This document shows, one piece after another, positions 39,396-63,672 of a stretch of DNA of 64,000 nt (the stretch's first letter is position 1; the number at the start of each line of letters is the position of its first letter). Both the position numbers and the translations under genes were made by a program. The notes beneath the pieces are model-generated. The model saw nothing but the letters and a program-made list of their open reading frames with translations. It ran no database searches and was not told the DNA's origin. Source of the stretch: Neoarius graeffei (taxonomy: Eukaryota > Chordata > Actinopteri > Siluriformes > Ariidae); contig NC_083577.1 in assembly GCF_027579695.1 (NCBI RefSeq), forward strand, positions 60,724,741 to 60,788,740, given 5' to 3'.

Positions 39396-41107
39396 AATAA
39401 TACATTTTATTTATAAGCGCCTTTCAAGGTACCCAAGGACACTGAACAGTAGAAAACAAACAATAAAAGCAGAACAATAAAATAATAATAAAATAATAAG
39501 AAATCAATAATAACAATAACAACATTATTAAAAATCAAAGAGAAAAAGCCAAGCTAAACAGATGTGTTTTTAGCTGTTTTTTAAAAAGAGGACAGTGTTG
39601 AGCATTGGCATAACGCTAGTGGCAGGGCATTCCACAGCTTTGGGCCATTTACACTGAAAGCTCTGTCACCCATAGAACAGAGCCGAGAGTAAGGGACTGC
39701 GAATAGGTGGGCATCTGTAGAGCGAAGATTTAAAGGTAACTGATATGGAGTTAGGAGATTTGATAAATAGGGAGGGGCCAGGTTATGTAGGGATTTGTAA
39801 ACAAGTAAAATAATTTTGTACTGAATGCGGTATTTAACTGGGAGCCAGTGCAGGTTGTATAAAACAGGCGTGATATGATCCCAGGGCCTGGTGTGAGTGA
39901 GTACCCTAGCAGCTGAGTTTTGGACATATTGCAGCCTATTTAGTTGCTTGGCTGGGATGCCATCGAGCAGGGCATTGCAGTAGTCCAGTCTTGAGGTGAC
40001 AAAAGCATGTATAAGTGTTTCAGCTGCAGATGAAGTCAAGGAGGGACGGAGTTTGGAGAGAGACTTTTCAGGTGAAAAAAGCTGTTTTAGTGATACTTTT
40101 AATGTGTGAATCAAAAGGGAGAGTAGAGTCCAGAATAACACCCAAATTTCTTAATTCAACAGTAGTGGAAGTGAAATAACCAGGAATAGATAGCTGTGAG
40201 TGCTCCAGTTTTTTCAAGATAGAAGGGGTGGAAATGAGGATGGCTTCTGTTTTGTCTTGATTTAATTTAAGAAAATTCTGCACCATCCAGTTGTTAACAG
40301 CATTTAGACAGTTGACGAGATTAGACAGAGGGAGTGAGAGAGAGGGTTTGGTATGAATATAAATTTGGGTGTCATCTGCATAACAAGGGCGGCACGGTGG
40401 TGTAGTGGTTAGCGCTGTCGCCTCACAGCAAGAAGGTCCTGGGTTCGAGCCCCAGGGCCGGCGAGGGCCTTTCTGTGTGGAGTTTGCATGTTCTCCCCGT
40501 GTCCGCGTGGGTTTCCTCCGGGTGCTCTGGTTTCCCCCACAGTCCAAAGACATGCAGGTTAGGTTAACTGGTGACTCTAAATTGACCATAGGTGTGAATG
40601 TGAGTGTGAATGGTTGTCTGTGTCTATGTGTCAGCCCTGTGATGACCTGGCGACTTGTCCAGGGTGTACCCCGCCTTTCGCCCGTAGTCAGCTGGGATAG
40701 GCTCCAGCTTGCCTGCGACCCTGTAGAAGGATAAAGCGGCTAGAGATAATGAGATGAGATCTGCATAACAGTGAATAATGCTGTATTATGTGGCCAAGAG
40801 GGCCCCAAGACAGAGCCCTGAGGGACACCATGAAGGAGGGGTGATTTCGGGGATCTAAATTCTCCAATTGACACAAACTGTTCTCTCATGGTAAGATAAG
40901 ATTTAAACCAGGCTAAAGAAGAACCAGTGATACCAAGCAGAGTTTCTAAGCGGCTCAATAAAAGATTGTGACATACAGTATCAAAAGCTGCTGTAAGGTC
41001 GAGGAGAACAAGTATACTGACATGGCCAGTGTCAGCAGCTAACAGCAAATCATTGACAACCTTGACCAGGGCAGTCTCGGTGCTGTGCATGGCCCTAAAC
41101 CCTAAAC
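39396..41107 (-). mobile_element. L2-like LINE, 5'-truncated, with nested SINE
   Basis: It is flanked by a 5-bp TSD CTACT (39391-39395, 41108-41112), confirmed by the empty site in copy B near 55563. On the minus strand it encodes reverse transcriptase pieces: LDLTAAFDTVCHNLLLSRL (motif A), GVPQGSVLGP (motif B) and CYADDTQIY (motif C). The C-terminal VTSRLDYCNALLDGIP, RVLTHTRPWDHITPVLYNLH and LHWLPVKYRIQYKI follow, typical of the L2/CR1 group. The 3' end has CCTTGAAAGGCGCTTATAAA and an ATT-rich tail. Confidence 0.88.
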
Positions 41108-41117
41108 CTACTGTCAT
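39581..41117 (-). pseudogene. LINE reverse transcriptase pseudogene
   Basis: The frames 41117-40740, then 40589-40068 and 40141-39581, are pieces of one L2-type RT gene. Between GSVLGP and LGHIIQHYSLLC a short deletion shifts the frame; the SINE separates that part from YADD; a further shift near 40080-40140 splits the C-terminal part. It cannot act as a single protein. Confidence 0.85.
40386..40758 (+). repeat. tRNA-derived SINE inside the LINE
   Basis: A perfect 12-bp TSD ATCTGCATAACA lies at 40374-40385 and 40759-40770. It splits the reverse transcriptase next to the YADD motif. Same family as 10840-11212. Confidence 0.94.
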
Positions 41118-42100
41118 TTCGCCGGTTTGTTTATATTTTAAGCAGATATGATTGTTGGACGTTTTGTATAAAGTTTTTGTTTATCGAATTTGCAAAAAAT
41201 AAAAATGCTGTTTCTCAAAATCCAGTGAATGTGGATAGAATAAAACAGTTATTCCACTCAATCTGGTCGTATATGGCTTATAGCCGACTTGGTGTTATGC
41301 GATTACGACTCGATTTCGTGGAATAACTTAAATATTAGTAACTGAATAATACAGTACTGTACAAAAGTCTTAGGAAGCCTATTTTTAATACAAACTTTGT
41401 TGATTTTTATTTTATGACTTGTACATTATCGAGTCAGTAGAAAATCATTTTAGATTTCCAAACATTAGTTTTTCCAACACAAAATTAAATCCATCTATCT
41501 ATACTGCTTATATGCCAGGGTTGTGGGTGAAGCTGGAGCCAATCCCAGTTGATGTCGGATGAGAGGCGGGGTCCACCTCAGGCAGGTCACCAAACACAGA
41601 GACAAGCAACCATTCACACCTATAGGCAATTTAAAATTGAACTAATACCCTGTCCACACTAGGGATTTTGTACCGATACGAAACTACTTTCGTACCGCAA
41701 CACCTGTCCACACTAGCAACTATACCAGTACTGTAGCGGTATAACTGTATCGGTACGAAACCCACAAATGTATGGGTTTCGTACCGGTACAGTATCAGTA
41801 CTGTAGCGCTTCGCTGTAGTGTGGACAGATGAAGCGGCTCTGTATCGATACAAATATAATGCGCATGCGCAAAGTCACACACCTCAATCGATGTCTTCGC
41901 TGAATAAAATAGTGAAGAACGGAGATTCGTTTGTTTCTTTCTTTCTCAACTACCTCGCGCGTTTTATACGATTCGACTGAATAAATGACCACCAGAAATA
42001 CAGACTGTACACTGACAACAAAAAGCACACACACGTTGTTTCATCCGTACGGAAGCCGAGAGAGGCCCTTCATATAATCCTTTTTTTTTAATTCACCTTG

Positions 42101-42580
42101 TTATCCCGAGATAACGACATAATTAATTCAGGATCTCGAGAAAACAACACAACTAATTAGAGATCTCGAGAAAACAAAACCGTTATTTCGAGATCTCGAG
42201 AAAACAAAACAATTATTCCGTGATCTTGAGAAAACAAAACAAAACATTTCATGATCTCGAGTAAACAGCTGAGAAATGGTCCATTCAGGTGCGCCAAGAG
42301 ACTTGTGATATGCTGACTTTGGGGCTATTTCTCATTCTGTATAGACGCAACTTTGGTCATTAGAATGTCTGGAATAATCGATCACCTAATGAGGCAATAT
42401 TTTGATCAGGGGTTGACACAGGGAGAGATTGCATTAAGTCTTTTAATAAGGGATAATTTCAAAATTAGTCCGCGGCACCTCCGCAGAAGACTGGCCCGGA
42501 TTCGTCTCTACCGACGGAGATACAATGATCCAGCTGAGGTCATGAAATAATTGTTTTGTTTTCTCGAGATCTCGAAATAA
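42101..42580 (+). mobile_element. Element with repeated TCTCGAGA palindromes and short ORF
   Basis: The left side carries five spaced copies of a unit ending GATCTCGAGAAAACA(AAAC) between 42101 and 42265; the right end is the inverse (TTTTCTCGAGATCTCGAAATAA). Between them, 42365-42550 encodes MSGIIDHLMRQYFDQGLTQG, then RHLRRRLARIRLYRRRYNDP, resembling the N-terminal HTH part of fish integrase-core proteins of transposon origin. The integrase domain itself is absent. Confidence 0.65.
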
Positions 42581-42584
42581 CAGA

Positions 42585-42745
42585 TGCCATATATTCTCGG
42601 AAGGAAGTTACTCGGTAACCACGGAAACATTTCGCGCACGCGCATTTCAACTACCGTGAAATTTCATCCGCCATATATTCTCGGAAGGAAGTTACTCGGT
42701 AACCACGGAAACATTTCGCGCACGCGCATTTCAACTACCGTGAAA
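42585..42745. repeat. Direct duplication, 76-bp unit, period 85
   Basis: GCCATATATTCTCGGAAGGA begins at 42585 and again at 42670. Both copies run to ACTACCGTGAAA with no difference seen. It lies between the palindrome element and the right arm of the enclosing transposon. Confidence 0.9.
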
Positions 42746-43715
42746 GAAAATCGCAAACATTTCTCGCTAGTGTGGACAGATGCACTAAACTGTACCGGTA
42801 TACTTTGTACCGATACAGTTATACCACTATCGTACCGGTATAAGTGTGAACACAGCATAAGTTGCATGTCTTTGAACTGTGGAGGGAAACCCGTACACCC
42901 CGAGGAAACCCACATCGGCAGAGGGAAAACATGTAAACTCCACACAGAAAGGCCCCAGTCAGCCATGAGGTTCAAACCCAGAACCTTTTTGTCGTGAGGT
43001 GACAGAGGTAACCACTGCACCACCCCACAAAATTAAATGGTACAAGAAAATGTTGGTATGTCAATAAAGAAAGCAGCATATTACATGAGAGACCACTTTT
43101 CAGACTAAACACATAATGAAGTCTTCTGGGTTTTGCTGCAAAAATAAGAAGCAAAGTGTGAAAGTCTTTGGAACAATTGTGGATGGGTCTGGAACATGCT
43201 CATTAAAACTTACTGTACCAGCTAACTGGCTTATAGAACTGCACACATTGTACCGGAAACTACTGTGGTGGTGGTGTTTTTTTTTTTTGGGTGGGTTCCA
43301 CCATTTTAAGCAAAGGGTCGTCATGCCAAATATTGACTTTGCTTCATTTATTACTGTTTACTGCTCTTTATAGGATTTTTTTAAGGAATATTTAATTTCA
43401 TTTTTTTGAAGGTATCTTTGCACATGTCTAAGCCTTTTGCACAGTACTGTATGCTACAAAATTATTAACTGAAGCGATAAATATTACAAGCATTAAATGT
43501 GTACTTGCAGATATTTGGTTTCTTACGAGTCACTGTATTAAGAATTTTATGACACAAAACTCAATTTCATGTACCACTTTTATTTTTTTCCTCTATGAAC
43601 CTTGGAAACAAATAAGCTCCTCAATACACAATATTTTTAAAATAAATACAATTTGGAATTTTTGTGACATATAGGTGACTTCATTATAGAGTTAGTAAGA
43701 AACACTAAATAAGTA

Positions 43716-43921
43716 CACTGTAAAAAATGATTTGTTTTAACTTAAAAAAAAAAAAAAGTGTTCGGGCTGCCTTAAAATTTTGAGCTCATTGAAATTAATA
43801 TAGCAACTTAACACAGTGAGGCAAACAATTTAACTTACTATATGAATTTCAATGAACTCAAAATTTTAAGGCAGCCCGGACACTAACTTTAAGTTAAAAC
43901 AACAAATCATTTTTTACAGTG
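43716..43921. mobile_element. Palindromic MITE, 206 bp, TA target
   Basis: The ends CACTGTAAAAAATGATTTGT and ACAAATCATTTTTTACAGTG are perfectly inverted. TA flanks lie at 43714-43715 and 43922-43923. The inner arms GGCAGCC and TTAAAATTTTGAG are also inverted. The empty site in copy 1 reads AAATAAGTAAGGATA. Confidence 0.92.
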
Positions 43922-44246
43922 TAAGGATAGGAAATGTTTAAATTGTATAATAAGGTATGAGAATATGATGGTGCAGTCTCACCTGAATGAGCATTTATTT
44001 CTTTCAACCCATTTGTGCTGATATTAAAAAAAAAAAAAAAATACTACAGCAGTTTTTAGAGATTAGCGGAGCACAAATCTGAAAAGAAATAAAAAGTCAA
44101 AACAGTTTGGCTACACAGTCAATTTTTCTAACTCAACTTTTTTGGGTTTGCGTTTTTTGGTCCAAAAACAAGTACAAGCTGATTCTGAATAAAGCCAGAC
44201 TCGGTTGGTAATGGGCCAATCTAAGGATATATGAGAACTCAATTTT

Positions 44247-44604
44247 CTCATCTCATTATCTGTAGCCGCTTTATCCTGTTCTACAGGGTCGCAGGCAAGC
44301 TGGAGCCTATCCCAGCTGACTACGGGCGAAAGGCGGGGTACACCCTGGACAAGTCGCCAGGTCATCACAGGGCTGACACAGACACAGACAACCATTCACA
44401 CCTACGGTCAATTTAGAGTCACCAGTTAACCTAACCTGCATGTCTTTGGACTGTGGGGGAAACTGGAGCACCCGGAGGAAACCCACGCAGACACGGGGAG
44501 AACATGTAAACTCCACACAGAAAGGCCCTCGCCGGCCACGGGACTCGAACCCAGACCTTCTTGCTGTGAGGCGACAGCGCTAACCACTACACCACCGTGC
44601 CGCC
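44247..44604 (-). repeat. tRNA-derived SINE, minus orientation
   Basis: A perfect 13-bp TSD AGAACTCAATTTT lies at 44234-44246 and 44605-44617. It lacks the GTGAATGTGA segment present in most copies (a small internal deletion). Same family as 10840-11212. Confidence 0.93.
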
Positions 44605-44890
44605 AGAACTCAATTTTATTTTATTTTTTTAAAAAACATTTCCTGCGAAAAGTTTAACTTTAAGCAATTTCATTAGTATGAAACATTAGCACAAATTTGG
44701 TGGCTGAGCAATAAGTGGCCAACCACCAAATGTGAACTATTTGTCAAACATAATTCAGTGGCTAGTTTAAGTCTTTAGGCAAAACTAGATTAATAAATGG
44801 AACGGAACAGCTAAAGTATGTCCAAGTTAATTTAGAACTACTCTAAATTAAAAACAGAAGTTACAACCATCAATATTGGAATAAAACTGC

Positions 44891-45900
44891 ATTTAAATAC
44901 ATCATATAATTATCAAATGAGTGTTGCACAAATAATTGGGTCAAATTCACAATTCGTTTCTCAAGAACAGTGTAATTTCTGCAGTATTTGCACTCAGGTC
45001 ATCATTGATTAAACCAGAATGTCACGTCACAATTCCCCTTTATTCGCCGTGAATAATGACCACACATGTTGTACCACACAATTTCACGCATGCACCTGAA
45101 ACCTACGAGTCTACAGAAGACAAGGGGAGAAACAATATCAAAAAGCCATGAGCAAAATTTTAACTGACCCAAATGCATGCTTGTAGTGAGAAGGAACAAA
45201 GTTGTCCTGGAGAAATGTTTAATATGTACATCCCAAATTACTAAACAGTGACTCAATGAATGGAAAAACGTGTGCGAAATGAATTTGCAAAGGAGTAACT
45301 CGCTTGAAAGTTGCCAGTGAGATTTTAACCCATACATGGTTCGTGAGACGCTCTTGGCAGAACAACAAATAGTGTAAACTAGAAGGGTACTCTGTAGAGC
45401 GCATACCTCTGCCAAGCCACATTCAGATTTGCATCAAAATCTAATCAATTGTTCCATGGCCCATGTTTCCACAAAATTTCATCAAAATCCATTTCACTAC
45501 TGTTTGAATTATGTTAGGAACAGACAAACAAACGGAGGTGAAAACATAACTTCCTCCAACAAAGTTGGCAGAGGTCATTATTTATGTGAGTTTTATATTA
45601 GACACTTCACCAGTGACAGTTCATCCATAAGGGCAGAGCTCCACTGTAAGCACATACCACCCATTCAACAAATTTTCCTAAGGTTCTAAAATAACGCAGG
45701 CTATTTTCAGGTAGTTTATGTGCCTTTTGAAATTTAGCTGGGCTGGAGATTTTGCTGAAGCCTGGCAAACCTAGTTAATGGTTTTAGCTCTCCTGTGTGC
45801 ACCTTGCGGTTTCCAAAAATGTGTCTAAAACTGGTCAAAACAAGCTGCTAGTCTGTTCTAGGGATACTCTCAAAATTCACCAGATCACACCCTATAGAAT
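44891..45900. other. Non-coding with one MITE-like fragment
   Basis: At about 45385-45580 the sequence (GAGCGCATACCTCTGCCAAG to ACAAAGTTGGCAGAGGTCA) has inverted ends and resembles the 11442-11656 repeat in the opposite orientation. The 137-codon minus-strand frame at 45002-45415 has no recognisable domain. Confidence 0.4.
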
Positions 45901-45915
45901 AAGTGTGAAAGTCTC

Positions 45916-46286
45916 CTCTCATCTCATTATCTCCAGCCGCTTTATCCTTCTACAGGGTCGCAGGCAAGCTGGAGCCTATCCCAGCTGACTACGGGCGAAA
46001 GGCGGGGTACACCCTGGACAAGTCGCCAGGTCATCACAGGGCTGACACATAGACACACAACCATTCACACTCACATTCACACCTACGGTCAATTTAGAGT
46101 CACCAGTTAACCTAACCTGCATGTCTTTGGACTGTGGGGGAAACCGGAGCACCTGGAAGAAACCCATGCGGACACGGGGAGAACATGCAAACTCCACACA
46201 GAAAGGCCCTCGCCGGCCACGGGGCTCAAACCCGGACCTTCTTGCTGTGAGGCGACAGCGCTAACCACTACACCACCGTGCCACCC
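45916..46286 (-). repeat. tRNA-derived SINE, minus orientation
   Basis: A perfect 15-bp TSD AAGTGTGAAAGTCTC lies at 45901-45915 and 46287-46301. Same family as 10840-11212. Confidence 0.94.
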
Positions 46287-46621
46287 AAGTGTGAAAGTCT
46301 CTCAACTTAATTTTTTTGTGGCTGTCATTATAAATGTCAGCCTGTCCCACCAAAACCTATGGTCATGAGCTGCTGCTGCATTTTACTATGGACATCCACT
46401 ATGTTTGGAAATTGACATTTTCAGAAGGTGTTTGGCTCAGTTTCTGCCCACCACCACCATCATTACTACTACTACTACATCAAATTAAAATTAACAGACT
46501 ACAATAAAAAATTAGTTGGGACAAAAGCTGGCACATCAAAAGTGGTAGGGCATGTCCCCATCATCCCAATCAGAAATTACACCTAGACTGGTTTTCTTTT
46601 CTTTTTTAAAACACACACACT

Positions 46622-47155
46622 GTAGCAAAGAGAGAGAACAGTCACCTTATCCTTCCTTGAGCGCAGGTCTACAGGATGCCAAATCTGCACCTTGACCACA
46701 CCACCAAAGAGCCAGGCTCGTTAGCATGGCCGTCAGAGTACATACTCAACTGTAGTGACGGGCAATCCATCACACTGCCCGCCCCTTCGGGAGGTGCACC
46801 CATGAGCTTCACGCACACAGGTGTCCCTCATGCATCCACCAGCTATACTTCTCCCATACCAGGGTGCCCTACTCACTCATGCTTCACCCATCTTTGGGGT
46901 CCCTCACACAGGGGTCACCTATCCTGGGGGTCCCTCATATGGCTCACACACAGGGCACACCTCCGATGGCCTCCCGGTAAGCCATCCCACTTCTGACACC
47001 ACCTGTAGCAAAGCAAGAGAATGGTCACCTTATCCTACTTTGAACCCAGGTCTACAGGATGCCAAACCTGCACCCTGACCACAACACCAAAAGAGCCAGG
47101 CTCACTGGTATAGCAGTCAGGGCACATACTCAAAAGTAGTGACGGGCATTCCGTT
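46622..47155 (-). repeat. Direct repeats with tRNA-like content around a GC-rich spacer
   Basis: 46622-46765 and 47006-47150 are diverged direct copies (GTCACCTTATCC, GGTCTACAGGATGCCAAA, CAAAGAGCCAGGCTC). On the minus strand each contains TGGTGTTGTGGTCAGGG and GGGTTCAAAG, similar to Pol III A and B boxes, so a tRNA-derived SINE is likely. The 240-bp spacer has imperfect GGGGTCCCTCA repeats. Confidence 0.55.
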
Positions 47156-47896
47156 ACACACACTGCACTCTTCGTATCCTCATATAATTACAACGCGACT
47201 GTAGATAAGTAACTCAAAATGCAGTACAGCTCACTCACAAACATCCACTAGAAAAATCTAGCTACCACAATCTACTACAGAAATGTAAGAATTGAATAAA
47301 ATACGCATATTGTTGTATACAAAACCAGACAAGTGAAAATCATAATCTTAATTCTGATTTAAAAAAAAAAAAAAAAAGTCATCACGATTCCCATTTCATC
47401 AAGAATCATGCAGCCTTAGATCCAATGCAAGTAATGCAGTTCAGAAAACAACTAAACTTCATGGCTATAGGTTATCAATATCATGGCTACAGGACATTTG
47501 CCTCTCAGTTTGCCTGCCAGACAATTCCTCTAATAAGCCAGCTCATCAAGAGAGAGATAAACCTGAGGGCTGAATATGCAGCAATTCTGAACACCAGGTG
47601 TACCAACAGTGCCAGTTTTCTACCACGTCAGTCCTAAATGCTTCATCAATGAAACTGCAGCTAAGCCTCGTCATCACGGAACACAAGAGTAGATTGAGGA
47701 ATGAACAAAATTATTTGCTCAAGATCCCATTACACAAAATATTCTTGTAATATTTTGTAACATCCACCGCACATTTCTTGCTGTGCAGCCTCCACATCAA
47801 TAAGCCAACAGTGCATTTATGCACATTACTCATTATATTGCTCTTTATCTGGCAGGTAATGGCTACAAATAGGAGTGAAACCAAGCAGATAAATAT
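47156..47896. other. Non-coding, no gene recognised
   Basis: AT-rich sequence with an A run at 47361-47377. The 70-codon frame at 47425-47637 has no recognisable domain. Confidence 0.4.
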
Positions 47897-47899
47897 TAA

Positions 47900-48588
47900 G
47901 GTGGGGTTTACATTAGACCGTATCAGCGGATCATCAGATTAACGTTTTTAAAACGATTAGTGTGCACACAGCAACGCCAATACACGATTCGCGTGCACAC
48001 AGCAACACCAATACACGGATACGCTCGGCTCCGCAGGCATCCTGCGCTCCAAATCACTCCGCCCTGAACAGCGAGTGCCCTCTGGAGGGTGCACACTCCG
48101 GCCCTGCGCAGCTCACAGAGTGCTCGAGTATAGCGCACGAGCAGTGATTCGGGACTGAGCCGCTGTGTGTGTGATCCCAGCGCATATCACTTACCACTTG
48201 CAAGTGGAAGGATGGCAAGCCTAAAGACAATCATAACTACACAATGGGCAGTATTTGCATCAGTATTTGCAGTATTTTCATACTTTTATACTCTAATGAA
48301 AGGTGATACAAGGCGGAAGTCCGCGCCGTTTTTCAGCAGTTGCGTCACATGACCAACGCCAGCGAATCAGGAAGGTGGATGTCACAGTGACGTTGTCCAA
48401 TGACGACACCAGCTAGAGCTCAGCACAGCGTATCCGCGTATTCTCAATGTTTACACAGCACCGGACCAGACACGATCTGGATTGAATACGTGGACCCTGG
48501 CGGATTCCCGTTTCCCGGCGTTTCCATGTAAACGGACAGTGCATCCGCGAAGAAAACGAGACAGATACGGTCTAATGTAAACTTGGCC
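47900..48588. mobile_element. PIF/Harbinger-like non-autonomous element, copy 3
   Basis: 689 bp with TSD TAA (47897-47899, 48589-48591), the same orientation as copy 1. It lies just beyond the inferred hat1 polyadenylation site. Confidence 0.9.
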
Positions 48589-48591
48589 TAA

Positions 48592-49038
48592 GATTCAACA
48601 CAGGTAACTGAGGAACCTGAGATGTATAAGAAAAAGGTGGCCTGACACTGAAATCTTTTTAAACAAAATCAGTACACAGTTGATCAATATACAAAACATT
48701 TATTTCTTTTATAGGAAGGGCTTCAAAACATTTAATCTGACATCTGGGTCGGACACTGAAATACAAGGAGAAAAAGATATCATTTAAAAAAAAAAAATCA
48801 GATTGGTACATGAGGAGGTCGTCTCTGGAACATCAGGAGCAAGTGAACAAATGTGATTCAAATGAGATCCAGTTTTTTTTTGGTGATGTTATACACCATT
48901 TACAAAAGGTATGGTGCTCAAAAAAATGGTAGGAGGAGGCTTGTTGTCAAATCTGTGTATCCATGTTGCATCTCAGCACTCATCTAGCCTCTACTACAAT
49001 AATCTAAACACCCCCCCAAACCCCTCCACTGGGTGTAT
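48592..49038 (-). other. hat1 3'UTR and flank
   Basis: Non-coding sequence downstream of the hat1 stop. It contains a run of A and an ordinary AT-rich composition. The 3'UTR extent is inferred from the AATAAA at 48699-48704. Confidence 0.5.
48699..48704 (-). terminator. Candidate hat1 polyadenylation signal AATAAA
   Basis: A canonical AATAAA on the minus strand lies about 335 nt after the hat1 stop codon. If used, the 3'UTR is about 360 nt and ends roughly 90 bp before the Harbinger-like element at 47900-48588. Other sites cannot be excluded without transcript data. Confidence 0.5.

Positions 49039-63672
<14,634 letters not shown>

Larger units (their letters stand above)
39112..41334. repeat. 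Hairpin-type MITE, copy A, interrupted by a LINE
   Basis: The left arm TTATTCTATCCACATTCACT begins at 39112; the inverted arm is at 41222-41243. The further arm ends near TTAAATATTAGT. It is the same element as copy B at 55309-55826. An L2-like LINE occupies 39396-41107. Confidence 0.78.
41641..42860. mobile_element. Non-autonomous DNA transposon, CCTGTCCACACTAG ends
   Basis: The left end CCTGTCCACACTAGGGATTT is inversely similar to the right end (AGTGTGAACACAGCATAA). Subterminal copies of GTACCGATAC/GTACCGGTA repeat many times on both sides. It contains a further element (42101-42580) and a 76-bp direct duplication (42585-42660, 42670-42745). The superfamily is unresolved. Confidence 0.7.
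41491..43025 (-). repeat. Old SINE copy, split by nested transposons
   Basis: A 13-bp TSD CACAAAATTAAAT lies at 41478-41490 and 43026-43038. The tail part (41491-41640) and head part (42861-43025) match the minus strand of the SINE at clearly lower identity than the young copies. The B box reads GGTTTGAACCT and is degraded. Confidence 0.85.
41352..43449. mobile_element. Tc1/mariner-type MITE, second copy, carrying three nested elements
   Basis: The ends CAGTACTGTACAAAAGTCTT and CTTTTGCACAGTACTG are flanked by TA (41350-41351, 43450-43451). Same element as 18131-18676. It is interrupted by an old SINE at 41491-43025. Confidence 0.88.
43451..44890. repeat. Duplicated block, copy 2
   Basis: Direct-orientation match to 34972-35760 and then to the flanks of the MITE at 38369-39050 (38341-38368 and 39051-39095). 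It contains a MITE (43716-43921) and a SINE (44247-44604) that copy 1 lacks, and lacks the MITE that copy 1 has. About 2.6 kb of copy 1 (35.76-38.34 kb) is missing here. Confidence 0.82.

Noticed and set aside
45002..45415. 137-codon minus-strand frame
   Set aside because: No recognisable domain. It lies in non-coding sequence next to MITE-like repeats, and a second minus frame overlaps it.
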